This document shows, piece by piece, positions 1-7,746 of a stretch of DNA of 64,000 bases (its first letter is position 1; every line of letters begins with the position of its first letter). The stretch is from Brevundimonas alba (GTDB lineage Bacteria > Pseudomonadota > Alphaproteobacteria > Caulobacterales > Caulobacteraceae). The stretch covers positions 620,001-684,000 of the forward strand of contig NZ_JAATJM010000002.1 of NCBI RefSeq assembly GCF_011927945.1, given 5' to 3'. The notes beneath the pieces are model-generated. The model saw only the letters and a list, made by a program, of their open reading frames with translations, was not told where the DNA came from and did not search any database. Position numbers and translations under genes: made by a program.

Positions 1-157
1 CTATCTCGGCGAGATTCTCAAAGACGAGGACGGCCGGTTCTGGGATGAGCCCGACCTGTGCATCACCGTTCAGGATGCAACCGGACTCACTCTGTTCATT
101 CTCGACGTGACCGGGCGGAGCGCTCCGGTTGTTTCGGGCGCTGGCCCACTGTCCTAG
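1..157 (+). CDS. DUF6894 family protein, 5'-truncated by window edge
   Basis: The second frame is open from the window start to TAG at 155-157 and gives about 51 residues containing YLGEIL, then FWDEPDL, then LTLFILDVTG. The complete protein at 540-809 has the same layout (KYLGELL, FWKEEM, LCLFRLDLS), so the two are paralogues. DUF6894 proteins are short cytoplasmic proteins of unknown function that often occur in several copies in alphaproteobacteria. The N-terminus lies outside the window. Assignment rests on similarity to the neighbour and on remembered family features. Confidence 0.7.
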   Translation, partial: YLGEILKDEDGRFWDEPDLCITVQDATGLTLFILDVTGRSAPVVSGAGPLS

Positions 158-261
158 GCGCCGGCGCCAACCCTCGACGCCCCTTCCTTGCGCTGAGATC
201 CCGGCGCACCGTAATGCCAGGATTGTGCGCAGGTTATGGGAGGGGTGTGCTATCGGTGCGG

Positions 262-432
262 ATGGAAGATCACTCAATCCCGTGCGCCGTCGTCGCCTAT
301 GAAGGCAGCGTCGTCATTCGCGGGCCCGGCGCGATGTCGGGCGCCTTTACCCCTGACGCCGCCGAAACCAGCGCCCATCTGATCCTTGAGGCCGCCGCCA
401 AGGCGCGGGCGTGGCTCGCCAGCAGGCTCTAG
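262..432 (+). CDS. small hypothetical protein, 56 aa
   Basis: ATG at 262 opens a 56-residue frame ending at TAG 430-432. The product starts MEDHSIPCAVVAYEG and ends in an alanine-rich amphipathic helix (ILEAAAKARAWLASRL). It has no signal peptide or membrane segment. It lies between two DUF6894 genes on the same strand. I do not recognise the family. Helical-protein-like composition and codon use resembling its neighbours support coding, but no clear ribosome binding site is visible. The frame extends further upstream to 58 without stop, so the start is uncertain. The flanking gaps 158-261 and 433-539 show nothing I can name. Confidence 0.45.
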   Translation: MEDHSIPCAVVAYEGSVVIRGPGAMSGAFTPDAAETSAHLILEAAAKARAWLASRL

Positions 433-539
433 CGGGGCGGCCAGACTGATCGCGGCGATCGACCGCGTCATCGACAAGACTGATCCAGGTTAAGTTCAAC
501 AGGGCCGGAACGGCCTGCGGGCCAGGTCGTTTGGCCGCC

Positions 540-809
540 ATGCCGACTTTCATTTTTGAAACCGACGCGGGGACGAAGGGGCCTCGCAGCGCCTCCGTGG
601 TGTTGCCCGACCTGCGGGCGGCGCAGATCGCGGCCGTGAAGTATCTGGGCGAGTTGCTGTCGGACGACGGGGACGAGTTCTGGAAGGAGGAGATGGTCAC
701 CATGACCGTCAGCGACAACCGGGGCCTGTGCCTGTTCCGACTGGACCTGTCCGCGGTGCGATCGTCGAGCTTCCCGAAGTCGGCGGTGGCGACCCGGGCC
801 GGAGTCTGA
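540..809 (+). CDS. DUF6894 family protein
   Basis: An 89-residue protein from ATG 540 (MPTFIFETDAGTKG). A TTG at 531 is in frame, but the MPxFxFxxDxG opening is what I recall for the family, so ATG 540 is preferred. The family pattern is visible: a beta-hairpin N-terminus, an LPDLRAAQIAAVKYLGELL helix, and a C-terminal strand with LCLFRLDLS. No catalytic residues are known, and the function of this alphaproteobacterial family is unknown. A second copy is cut off at position 1, which suggests local duplication. Confidence 0.75.
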   Translation: MPTFIFETDAGTKGPRSASVVLPDLRAAQIAAVKYLGELLSDDGDEFWKEEMVTMTVSDNRGLCLFRLDLSAVRSSSFPKSAVATRAGV

Positions 810-905
810 CGCGAGACTGTGACCCGCCGGGGCCCATGCGGTGCTAGAGTGGGTCGACGCCGCCAGTGACCGCCTTTCGGCGGCCGGCGTCGCGGGATGA
901 CGGAC

Positions 906-1022
906 ATGGCCAAGGGTCAAGCACGCAGCAACAAGGAAATCCGCAAACCGAAGGCGGACAAGGCCAAGCCGGCGGTGACGGTGGGTAGCTCGCCGTTCAC
1001 GCAGGCTCCGGCGAAGAAGTAG
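906..1022 (+). CDS. 38-aa basic conserved small protein
   Basis: ATG 906 to TAG 1020-1022 encodes 38 residues beginning MAKGQARSNKEIRKPKADK and ending in SSPFTQAPAKK. It is very Lys/Arg-rich with no hydrophobic segment. The MAKGQxRSNKExKKPK opening matches a very short, widespread proteobacterial family of unknown function that I recall from many genomes. It is too short for ordinary gene callers. A nucleic-acid or ribosome contact is possible from its charge, but that is inference. The composite inverted repeat at 1032 follows ten bases after the stop and could act as its terminator. Confidence 0.65.
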   Translation: MAKGQARSNKEIRKPKADKAKPAVTVGSSPFTQAPAKK

Positions 1023-1031
1023 CGTCTGCTC

Positions 1032-1174
1032 CCTTCTCCCCTTGAGGGAGAAGGTGGGCGGCGGAGCCGTCCGGATGAGGGGGATGGTTCAGCCAGGCTG
1101 GGCGGAAGCCGGTCCGGAGCCGCTTTACCCCTCATCCGGCCCTCCGGGCCACCTTCTCCCCCAAGGGGAGAAGG
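1032..1174. repeat. composite inverted repeat between convergent genes
   Basis: Three blocks on the left pair in order with three on the right: 1032-1044 with 1162-1174 (CCTTCTCCCCTTG against its complement), the GGAGAAGGTGG block near 1048 with 1149-1159, and 1071-1082 with 1128-1139 (CCGGATGAGGGG against CCCCTCATCCGG). The outer arm can also fold on itself. The element fills the gap between a plus-strand and a minus-strand gene end and probably acts as a two-way terminator. It resembles the dispersed palindromic intergenic elements of GC-rich proteobacteria. There is only one copy in this window. Confidence 0.85.
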
Positions 1175-1192
1175 AAGCGTGGTCCTCCCCGT

Positions 1193-1930
1193 TCAGTAGG
1201 CGTGGCTTTCGGCCGGGCGTTCTTCGAGGTGGCCGTCCTTGAGGGCGAAGACGCGGTCCATGTGGCCGGCCAGCTCCATGTTGTGGGTGGCGATCAGGGC
1301 GGCGACTCCGGTGTCCTTGACGAGCCTGTGAAGGGCCTCGAACACGGTCTGGCTGGTGGCGGGGTCCAGGTTGCCGGTGGGCTCGTCGGCCAGCAGCAGG
1401 CGCGGGCGGTTGGCCAGGGCGCGGGCGACGGCGACGCGCTGCTGTTCTCCGCCCGACATCTGGGCCGGCTGGTGAGTCAGGCGCTCGCCGAGGCCCAGGG
1501 CGGTCAGCACTTCCTCGGCGCGGGCGCGGGCGTCCGCCTGACCGGCGCCGGCGATGCGCAGCGGCAGGGCGACGTTGTCGCGGGCGTCGAACTCGGCCAG
1601 CAGGTGGTGGAACTGGTAGACGAAGCCGATGCGCTGGAGCCGCAGATGGGTGCGGGCGCGCTCGGGCAGGTCGCCGACCGGCTCGCCGTCGATGAGGATT
1701 TCACCCGAGGTCGGGTGTTCCAGCAGACCGGCGGCGTGCAACAGGGACGACTTGCCGGAGCCGGAGGGGCCGATCAGGCCGACCACCTCGCCGGGCATGA
1801 CGTCGAGATCGACGCCCTTGAGCACGGTCAGGCCGCCGGTGGCGGTGTCGTAGGTGCGGGTGACGTTGCGCACCGAAAGGACCGGCGTGCCGGCGATGAT
1901 CCGGCCGGCGCCGCGAGGGGCCTTACTCAT
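1193..1930 (-). CDS. lolD: lipoprotein-releasing ABC transporter ATPase LolD
   Basis: A 245-residue ABC ATPase. It shows Walker [10 protein letters not shown], the Q-loop region [16 protein letters not shown], signature [15 protein letters not shown], Walker [13 protein letters not shown] and switch His in IATHNMELA. The FHHLL-NV pattern after the Q-loop is typical of the LolD/MacB ATPases. LolCDE extracts outer-membrane lipoproteins from the inner membrane and passes them to LolA. The start ATG overlaps the end of the permease gene by 8 bp (ATGAGTAA), so translation is probably coupled. This is the last gene of the proS-lolC-lolD series. Confidence 0.93.
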   Translation of the reverse strand: MSKAPRGAGRIIAGTPVLSVRNVTRTYDTATGGLTVLKGVDLDVMPGEVVGLIGPSGSGKSSLLHAAGLLEHPTSGEILIDGEPVGDLPERARTHLRLQRIGFVYQFHHLLAEFDARDNVALPLRIAGAGQADARARAEEVLTALGLGERLTHQPAQMSGGEQQRVAVARALANRPRLLLADEPTGNLDPATSQTVFEALHRLVKDTGVAALIATHNMELAGHMDRVFALKDGHLEERPAESHAY

Positions 1931-3230
1931 AGCGGAGGGCCTCCACGGGGTCCATTTTGGCGGCGCGCCACGACGGCAGCAGACTGGCCACGCACGACAT
2001 GAAGACGGACCAGACGGTGACCCAGATGACGTCGGCCGGATCGACCTGGGCCGGGATGGCGTCGAGCATATAGACCTCGGCGTCGAACAGTTTCACGCCG
2101 AACAGGCCCTCGAGGAAATGCTGGATGTCGGCGATGTTCAGACAGAACAGCAGACCGAGGACCAAGCCGGTGAAGGTGCCTGCGATGCCGATGGCCGCAC
2201 CGGCGATGAAGAAGATGCGCAGCATGGACGACTGGCTGGCTCCGACGGTGCGCAGGATGGCGATGTCGCGGGTCTTGTTCTTCACCAGCATGACGATGCC
2301 GGAGATGATGTTCAGGGCGGCGATGGCGACGACGAGGCCGAGGATGATGCTCATGGCCACGCGCTCGACCTTCAGGGCGCCCCAGAAGGCGGCCATGCGG
2401 TCGCGCCAGTCGTTGACGAAGGCGCCCGGGCCCGCGGCGCGCATGACGGGGGTGCGCAGCAGCTCCACCCGGTCTGGCTCGGCGACCTTGAGCTCGATGG
2501 CGTCCCAAGCGCCCTCGCGGCCGAAGAACAGCTGGGCCTGCTCCAGCGGCATGAAGATGAAGAGCTGGTCGAAATCGGTGGTGCCGGAGGTGAAGACGCC
2601 GCCGATGCGATAGGTCTTCTCCAGCCCGCCGAGATTGCCGAAGGCGCTCGTCGCCCCGGTGGGGGAATAGAGGGTCAGGGCGTCGCCGACGCGCAGGCCC
2701 ATGATGTCGGCCAGCGCCTTGCCGATCAGGATGTTCTCGCCGCCGTACTGGCCCTGGCCGAAGGTGCGCTTCGCCTCGTCGGACAGGCTGGCGTAGACGT
2801 AGGTGGTGGCGGCGAGGTCTTCCGGACGGACCCCGCGCACGGCGGCCGGGTTGGTCTGGCCCCCGCCGCGGACGAGGCTGTAGCTGGTCATGACCGGCAC
2901 GGCGCTGTCGACGCCGGGAATGGCGCGGATGCGCTGCAGGGCTTGGTCGCGTTCGGGGGTGTCGAGCAGCTGGCCCTGGACGAACATGTGGCCGTTGAAG
3001 GACAGCATGCGGTCGAGCAGGGTCGAGCGGAAGCCGGCCATGATGCTCATGACCGTGATCAGGGCCATGACCGCCAGGGCGATGGCGACGTAGGAGATGA
3101 TGGCGATCAGGGCGATGCCGCCCTCGCGCCGCCGGGCCCGCAGATAGCGGAGGGCGAGGCCGAACTCCCAGGCGGAGAAGGGGCCGGCCGGTTTGGCCGG
3201 CTTCACGGAGGGGGCGGTCGCATCTGTCAT
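1923..3230 (-). CDS. lolC: lipoprotein-releasing ABC transporter permease LolC/E
   Basis: A 435-residue inner-membrane permease. It has one membrane segment near the N-terminus ([20 protein letters not shown]), a large periplasmic MacB-type domain, and three C-terminal segments including [21 protein letters not shown]. The opening [18 protein letters not shown] and the [17 protein letters not shown] coupling-helix region are typical of LolC/LolE. A single fused-role permease (LolF-like) serving with LolD is common in alphaproteobacteria; only one permease is seen here. The start ATG 3230 overlaps the proS stop (ATGA). A longer open frame upstream is not used, because it lies inside proS. Confidence 0.92.
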   Translation of the reverse strand: MTDATAPSVKPAKPAGPFSAWEFGLALRYLRARRREGGIALIAIISYVAIALAVMALITVMSIMAGFRSTLLDRMLSFNGHMFVQGQLLDTPERDQALQRIRAIPGVDSAVPVMTSYSLVRGGGQTNPAAVRGVRPEDLAATTYVYASLSDEAKRTFGQGQYGGENILIGKALADIMGLRVGDALTLYSPTGATSAFGNLGGLEKTYRIGGVFTSGTTDFDQLFIFMPLEQAQLFFGREGAWDAIELKVAEPDRVELLRTPVMRAAGPGAFVNDWRDRMAAFWGALKVERVAMSIILGLVVAIAALNIISGIVMLVKNKTRDIAILRTVGASQSSMLRIFFIAGAAIGIAGTFTGLVLGLLFCLNIADIQHFLEGLFGVKLFDAEVYMLDAIPAQVDPADVIWVTVWSVFMSCVASLLPSWRAAKMDPVEALRYE

Positions 3231-4543
3231 GCGGTCAGCCTCGCCACGGCGTCGGCGAGCGGCACGGAGACCTTCTCGCCGGTGGCGCGGCGCTTGAGCT
3301 CGACCACGCCGTCGGCGAGGCCCTTGGGTCCGATGGTCAGCTGCCACGGAATGCCGATCAGATCGGCGGTGGCGAACTTGCCGCCGGGGCGCTCGTCGGT
3401 GTCGTCGTAGAGGACGTCCTTGCCGGCGACCTCGAGCTGCGCGACGGCGTCTTCGCAGGCGGCGGCGCAGGCCTCGTCATTGGCGCGCAGGTTGATGACG
3501 ACCACGTCGAAGGGGGCGACGGCGTCGGGCCAGATGATGCCGCCCTCATCGTGGCTGGCCTCGATGATGGCGCCCAGCAGGCGGGAAACGCCGACGCCGT
3601 AGGAACCCATGTGGACTTCGGTGTCCTTGCCGTCCGGCCCCGCGACCTTCGCCTTCATCGGAGCGGAGTATTTGGTGCCGAAATAGAAGATGTGGCCGAC
3701 CTCGATGCCGCGGGCCGACAGGCGGTCGCCCTCGGCCGTTTCGCTCTCGAAGCGGGCGGCGTCGTGCATCTCTTCGGTGGCGGCGTAGAGGGAGGTGCGC
3801 TCGTCGACGATGGCCTGCAGGTCGTCCCAGTTCACGTCGGCGCCCGGTGCGGGCATCTCGACCAGCTTGCGGTCGCAGAAGACTTCGCTCTCGCCGGTGT
3901 CGGCCAGGACGATGAACTCGTGGGACAGGTCGCCGCCGATCGGGCCGGTGTCAGCGCGCATCGGCACGGCCTTCAGACCCATGCGGGCGAAGGTGTTGAG
4001 ATAGGCGACGAACATGCGGTTGTAGGCGCGGCGGGCCGAGGCCTCGTCGATGTCGAAGCTGTAGGCGTCCTTCATCAGGAACTCGCGGCCGCGCATGACG
4101 CCGAAGCGCGGGCGGCGCTCGTCGCGGAACTTCCACTGGATGTGGAAGAGGTTGAGCGGCAGGGATTTGTAGCTCTTCACGAAGCCGCGGAAGATGTCGG
4201 TGATCATCTCCTCATTGGTGGGCCCGTAGAGGAGCTCGCGCTCGTGCCGGTCCGTGATGCGCAGCATTTCGGGACCGTAGGCGTCGTAGCGGCCGGACTC
4301 GCGCCACAGGTCGGCGAGCTGGAGGGTCGGCATCAGCAGTTCAACAGCCCCTGCCCGCTCCTGCTCCTCGCGCACGATCTGCTCGATCTTCTTGAGCACC
4401 CGCAGGCCCAGCGGCAGCCAGGCGTAGATGCCGGCGGCCTCCTGCTTGATCAGGCCGGCGCGCAGCATCAGCTGGTGCGACACGATCTGGGCGTCGGAGG
4501 GCGCTTCCTTGAGCGTGGGGAGGAAATAGCGCGACAGGCGCAT
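3227..4543 (-). CDS. proS: proline--tRNA ligase, short alphaproteobacterial type
   Basis: 438 residues beginning [19 protein letters not shown]. Class II motifs are visible: motif 1 around [19 protein letters not shown], motif 2 in [21 protein letters not shown] (shortened here), and motif 3 in [16 protein letters not shown]. It charges tRNA-Pro in the cytoplasm. About 440 residues means that the editing insertion of the long bacterial ProS (about 570) is absent, as is usual in alphaproteobacteria. It overlaps lolC by 4 bp. The gap 4544-4637 shows no feature. Confidence 0.95.
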   Translation of the reverse strand: MRLSRYFLPTLKEAPSDAQIVSHQLMLRAGLIKQEAAGIYAWLPLGLRVLKKIEQIVREEQERAGAVELLMPTLQLADLWRESGRYDAYGPEMLRITDRHERELLYGPTNEEMITDIFRGFVKSYKSLPLNLFHIQWKFRDERRPRFGVMRGREFLMKDAYSFDIDEASARRAYNRMFVAYLNTFARMGLKAVPMRADTGPIGGDLSHEFIVLADTGESEVFCDRKLVEMPAPGADVNWDDLQAIVDERTSLYAATEEMHDAARFESETAEGDRLSARGIEVGHIFYFGTKYSAPMKAKVAGPDGKDTEVHMGSYGVGVSRLLGAIIEASHDEGGIIWPDAVAPFDVVVINLRANDEACAAACEDAVAQLEVAGKDVLYDDTDERPGGKFATADLIGIPWQLTIGPKGLADGVVELKRRATGEKVSVPLADAVARLTA

Positions 4544-4637
4544 AGGTCAGAATCCGGCGTGGGAGGCGTGGGACACGAGCTTTAGCCGGGACGGCGGGGC
4601 GAAAGCTAGGCGGTCGGCGTCAAACGCGCGGAATGCC

Positions 4638-4976
4638 TCAGGGATGCGGCAGGCCGACGCCGTATCTCGCCGCCAGATACCGCGCGATGGCGTGGTCCTG
4701 CAGGAAGCGGCGGCCGGTGGCCTCGCTGGTCTGCGCGTCGGGCCAGTCGAAGGTCTCGTCCAGCACGAGGATGGGGCAGGACTGGTGGGCCTCGCCGACC
4801 AGATCGATCACCGGCGGACGCGGGCGGGGGTGGTCCAGGCGGGTGATGTCCAGCTGGTCGTGCAGGGCCGGATAGAAGGCCAGAACGCCCTCGATGAAGG
4901 CGCCCGCGGGGCAGAACCACGGGCCGCCCTGATCGTCATGCCAGTCGGGATTGAGCAGGAAGAGGCGGTCGGTCAC
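4638..4976 (-). CDS. DUF3088 family protein
   Basis: 112 residues from GTG 4976 (opening VTDRLFLLNPDW, read as Met). Family-like features are FCPAGAFIEGVLAFYPAL, a thioredoxin-like CxxC-type position reduced to a single Cys, then the DHPRPRPPVIDLVGEAHQ and CPILVLDE segments. DUF3088 proteins are thioredoxin-fold-like and of unknown function. The GTG lies 11 bp after the DUF1467 stop, so the gene belongs to the mce-DUF1467-DUF3088 run. The frame stays open upstream but that part lies within DUF1467, so this start is preferred. Confidence 0.75.
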   Translation of the reverse strand: MTDRLFLLNPDWHDDQGGPWFCPAGAFIEGVLAFYPALHDQLDITRLDHPRPRPPVIDLVGEAHQSCPILVLDETFDWPDAQTSEATGRRFLQDHAIARYLAARYGVGLPHP

Positions 4977-4987
4977 GGCGTGCGCCC

Positions 4988-5254
4988 CTAGGCCGGCGGC
5001 GCGAGGTTCGGCAGGGGCATCCAGCCGATGAAGACCAGCACCATGACCACGAACCAGACGATCAGCGAGACCCAGGTGGTGGTGATGAATTTGCGCTTCA
5101 GCTGGGGATTGCCGGGGGCGCCCCACTGGGCTCCGTCGGTCGGACGCTCCTGGGCGCCCTGCGACATGCCCAGCGGCAGGATGCCGAACAGGACCGTCCA
5201 CCAGCAGACGATGTAGACGGCGATCATGGTGATCGGGCCGACGGGCATGCTCAT
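4988..5254 (-). CDS. DUF1467 family inner-membrane protein
   Basis: 88 residues with two membrane segments: ITMIAVYIVCWWTVLFGILP at the N-terminus and a C-terminal one in SLIVWFVVMVLVFIGWM. The polar middle (GAQERPTDGAQWGAPGNPQL, then KRKF) is typical of DUF1467. The function is unknown. The gene commonly sits just after methylmalonyl-CoA epimerase in alphaproteobacteria, as here, where the mce stop and this ATG share one base (TGATG). Confidence 0.85.
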   Translation of the reverse strand: MSMPVGPITMIAVYIVCWWTVLFGILPLGMSQGAQERPTDGAQWGAPGNPQLKRKFITTTWVSLIVWFVVMVLVFIGWMPLPNLAPPA

Positions 5255-5679
5255 CAGTGCGCCTCGCCTTTCGGGGTTTCCATCAGTTCGACGAGGACGC
5301 CGCCCATGTCCTTCGGATGGACGAAGATGATGGGCGTGCCGTGGGCGCCGATGCGGGGCTCGCCCGTGCCGAGGATGGTCGCGCCTTTCGCCCGCAGCGC
5401 GTCGCGGGCGGCGAGGATGTCATCAACCTCGAAACAGACGTGGTGCTGGCCGCCCCTGGGGTTTTTCGCAAGGAAGCCGTGGATGGGCGAATCGTCGCCG
5501 AGCGGTTCGATCAGTTCGACCTGGCTGTTGGGAAGGTCGACGAAGCAGACGCGGACGCCCTGCGCCGGCAGGTCGAAGGGCGTGTGGGCCTTCGTGGCGC
5601 CGAGGAGGTCGCGGTACATCGCCACGCTGGCCTCGATGGAGGGGGTGGCGACGCCGACGTGGTTCAGTCTTCCGATCAT
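5254..5679 (-). CDS. mce: methylmalonyl-CoA epimerase
   Basis: 141 residues of the vicinal-oxygen-chelate superfamily in two halves. The metal ligands are visible: His in LNHVGVATPS, Glu in VELIEPL, His in GGQHHVCFEVDD and Glu in GGVLVELME. The enzyme interconverts (2R)- and (2S)-methylmalonyl-CoA in propionate and odd-chain fatty acid breakdown. The partner mutase and propionyl-CoA carboxylase are not in the window. It is the first gene of a three-gene run; 43 bp separate its start from the next gene upstream. Confidence 0.93.
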   Translation of the reverse strand: MIGRLNHVGVATPSIEASVAMYRDLLGATKAHTPFDLPAQGVRVCFVDLPNSQVELIEPLGDDSPIHGFLAKNPRGGQHHVCFEVDDILAARDALRAKGATILGTGEPRIGAHGTPIIFVHPKDMGGVLVELMETPKGEAH

Positions 5680-5722
5680 GCGCAGGACTTAGCCGGTCCC
5701 GGGGCGCGGGAGAAGGCCGGCG

Positions 5723-6175
5723 TCAGCGCTCGACGGCGCCGAATGGTCGCGGATCCTGAGGGCCAGTCTCGAGCGTCCGGCCGTCGACGGTCCAGCGCAG
5801 CAGGCAGAGGCGAAGCCCGGTCGCCGCGGGGGGCAGCCGCGCCTGCAGGTGCAGGTCGATGCCGGACGGGACCCACGACGCCCGGGCGATGGCCGGGGCG
5901 CCGACCGGCCGGCCTTCATCATCGAGAAGCCGGACAAGGACGGTGACGTCGACCAGAACCCGGCCTGAGTGGTTGGTCACCGCGCCGGACCAGGTGCGGC
6001 CGCCGAGCGCTTCCCGCGTCACCACGCTGCGGGTGAGGCGGAGGCCGGCCGGGTCGGCGACGCCCCGCGCATGCCGTCTGTCCGGACCGCTCGCGATACG
6101 CGCCGCATTCGCCATTGCCTTGCCCTCCGCCATGAGTGAGGCTCGCACCCTGCCCGGCGCGCTCATGAGCGGCAT
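5723..6175 (-). CDS. hypothetical protein with beta-rich C-terminal domain
   Basis: 150 residues from ATG 6175, which has a good ribosome binding site (GGAG, 6 bp before the ATG). The N-terminal 50 residues are basic and low-complexity. Residues from about 55 look like one small beta-sandwich (TWSGAVTNHSGRVLVDVTVL ... ARASWVPSGIDLHLQARLPP), resembling FxLYD-type domains that carry N-S-G turns, although I cannot place the family. No signal peptide is evident. It is divergent from the regulator at 6203 with only 27 bp between starts. Confidence 0.6.
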   Translation of the reverse strand: MPLMSAPGRVRASLMAEGKAMANAARIASGPDRRHARGVADPAGLRLTRSVVTREALGGRTWSGAVTNHSGRVLVDVTVLVRLLDDEGRPVGAPAIARASWVPSGIDLHLQARLPPAATGLRLCLLRWTVDGRTLETGPQDPRPFGAVER

Positions 6176-6202
6176 GAGCAACTCCTGAGGTCTTGCTGAA
6201 AA

Positions 6203-7303
6203 ATGGCGCCCGGCAGTTTTCGCTTCGAAGACTTCTCCCTCGATGTTCGCGACCGTCAGCTGAAGCGAGCCGACGCGCCTGTCGAGCTGAACGCGCGGTA
6301 TCTGGACGCCCTGGCTCTGCTGGTGCGCGAGAACGGGCGGCTGGTGTCCAAGGACCGGTTTCTGGAGGAGGTCTGGCGCGGGGTGCCGGTGACGGACGAG
6401 GCGCTGACCCAGTGCGTGAAGACGCTGCGGCGGCAGCTGGGCGACGACGCAGGCCGGCCGCGGTTCATCGAGACAGTGCCCAAGCACGGCTATCGCTTCA
6501 TCGCCCCCGTGGAATGGGTCGGAGATGAAGTCGCGCCGGTCGCGCAAGCCCCCGCGGTGGCGGAGGCGCCCGGCCGCTATTCGTGGGCGCAGTTCGGACT
6601 GCTGGGCGGCGCAGGCATGATCGGCGGCGGGCTGGCGGGCGTGTTCATCGGCCTGTTCTACGGCTTCGGCGCGGCGCCGGAACCGCTGCAGACGGGCGTC
6701 GGGGCGACGTCGGTGCTGATGGTGCTGGTGTGCCTGAGCGTGGTGCTGGGCCTGATCGCGGGGGCCGGGGTCGGCTTCGGCGTCGCCGCCGCCGGGTTCG
6801 CCCCGGATCGCCGCTGGCTGTGGAGCATCGCCGGGGGCGCGGCCGGAGGGCTGCTGACGGGGGCGTTCGGCAAGCTGATCGGGCTGGACGCCTTCAACCT
6901 GCTGTTCGGCCATTCGCCCGGAGCGATCACGGGGGCGGCCGAGGGGGCGCTGATCGGCGGGGCGATGGGTCTGGGAGCCTGGCTGTCGGGTCTGATCCCC
7001 GGCCGGCGGCTGGTGCCGAGCTTCGCCGCGGGCGGGCTTGCGGTGGGTCTGGCGGCGGCGGTGGTCCCGCTGGCGGGCGGACGGCTGATGGGCGGCAGCC
7101 TCGACCTGCTGGCCCGGCAGTTTCCGGAGTCGCAACTGAGCCTCGCCCAGATCGGCGCGGTGTTCGGCGAGACTGGCTTCGGACCGATCAGTCAGACGGT
7201 CACGGGCGGCTTCGAGGGCCTGATGTTCGGCGGCTGGGTGGTCGCGGCCATGATGCTGGCGCGACGGCTGGGCGGACTGTCCGCCGGCAAAACCGAAGCC
7301 TAG
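6203..7303 (+). CDS. membrane-anchored winged-helix regulator (CadC-like N-terminus)
   Basis: 366 residues. Positions 1-105 form an OmpR/CadC-type winged helix: FEDFSLDVRDRQLKR, the ELNARYLDALALLVRENGR helix, LEEVWRGVPVTDEALTQCVK as recognition region, and ETVPKHGYRFIAPV as wing. After a short linker come about eight hydrophobic, glycine-zipper-like segments (for example GAGMIGGGLAGVFIGLFYG). This replaces the periplasmic sensor or TPR domains that usually follow such an N-terminus. It probably binds DNA from the membrane and senses a membrane state, but the target is unknown. It ends in a shared CTAG with the gene at 7300. Confidence 0.8.
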   Translation: MAPGSFRFEDFSLDVRDRQLKRADAPVELNARYLDALALLVRENGRLVSKDRFLEEVWRGVPVTDEALTQCVKTLRRQLGDDAGRPRFIETVPKHGYRFIAPVEWVGDEVAPVAQAPAVAEAPGRYSWAQFGLLGGAGMIGGGLAGVFIGLFYGFGAAPEPLQTGVGATSVLMVLVCLSVVLGLIAGAGVGFGVAAAGFAPDRRWLWSIAGGAAGGLLTGAFGKLIGLDAFNLLFGHSPGAITGAAEGALIGGAMGLGAWLSGLIPGRRLVPSFAAGGLAVGLAAAVVPLAGGRLMGGSLDLLARQFPESQLSLAQIGAVFGETGFGPISQTVTGGFEGLMFGGWVVAAMMLARRLGGLSAGKTEA

Positions 7304-7692
7304 AGCCAGGCGCCTGTCGTCATCATCACCGCGAACAGGGCGGCGATCAGGGCGAAGCCGAGATTGACGAGGCAAAGGCCGGCGACGGGCAAGCGGATGC
7401 GGCTCGCGCGCACCACGGCGAAGACGCTCAGCGCCAGGGTCAGGCCGAGCATCAGCAGGCCCCAGATGTCGGCGTGGAAGCCCGTTTGGGGTCCCGTCTC
7501 ACGCGCATGCCAGCCCGCCCAGACCGTCAGAACGATCCATGGCAAGGGCGTCAACAGAACCGGCCAGACCGCTCGCAGCTCTGGCTTGCGAACGGCGATC
7601 CAGCCGCCGAGCGCCAGAAGGATGACGGCCAGCAGGGCGAGACCGATCCACGCCTCCGTGACCTGCCCCAGGATCATGAGGGGGGCGGTCAC
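7300..7692 (-). CDS. hypothetical four-helix membrane protein
   Basis: 130 residues from GTG 7692 (VTAPLMILGQ, first residue Met). It has four predicted membrane helices (around IGLALLAVILLALGGW, VLLTPLPWIVLTVWAG, GLLMLGLTLALSVFAVV and LCLVNLGFALIAALFAV). No conserved catalytic residues stand out and I do not recognise the family. It is convergent with the membrane regulator, and the two stop codons overlap on the palindrome CTAG (7300-7303). GTG is chosen because the frame closes soon upstream; ATG at the sixth codon is an alternative. Confidence 0.65.
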   Translation of the reverse strand: MTAPLMILGQVTEAWIGLALLAVILLALGGWIAVRKPELRAVWPVLLTPLPWIVLTVWAGWHARETGPQTGFHADIWGLLMLGLTLALSVFAVVRASRIRLPVAGLCLVNLGFALIAALFAVMMTTGAWL

Positions 7693-7746
7693 GGCGGTGT
7701 GGAGGCGGTCCAGTCTACAGTCCCCCGCGGTTCATCGGCTCCGCTC

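Noticed and set aside
1854..3410. 518-codon plus-strand frame opposite lolC and lolD
   Set aside because: Antisense shadow; the minus-strand proteins are clear LolC and LolD.
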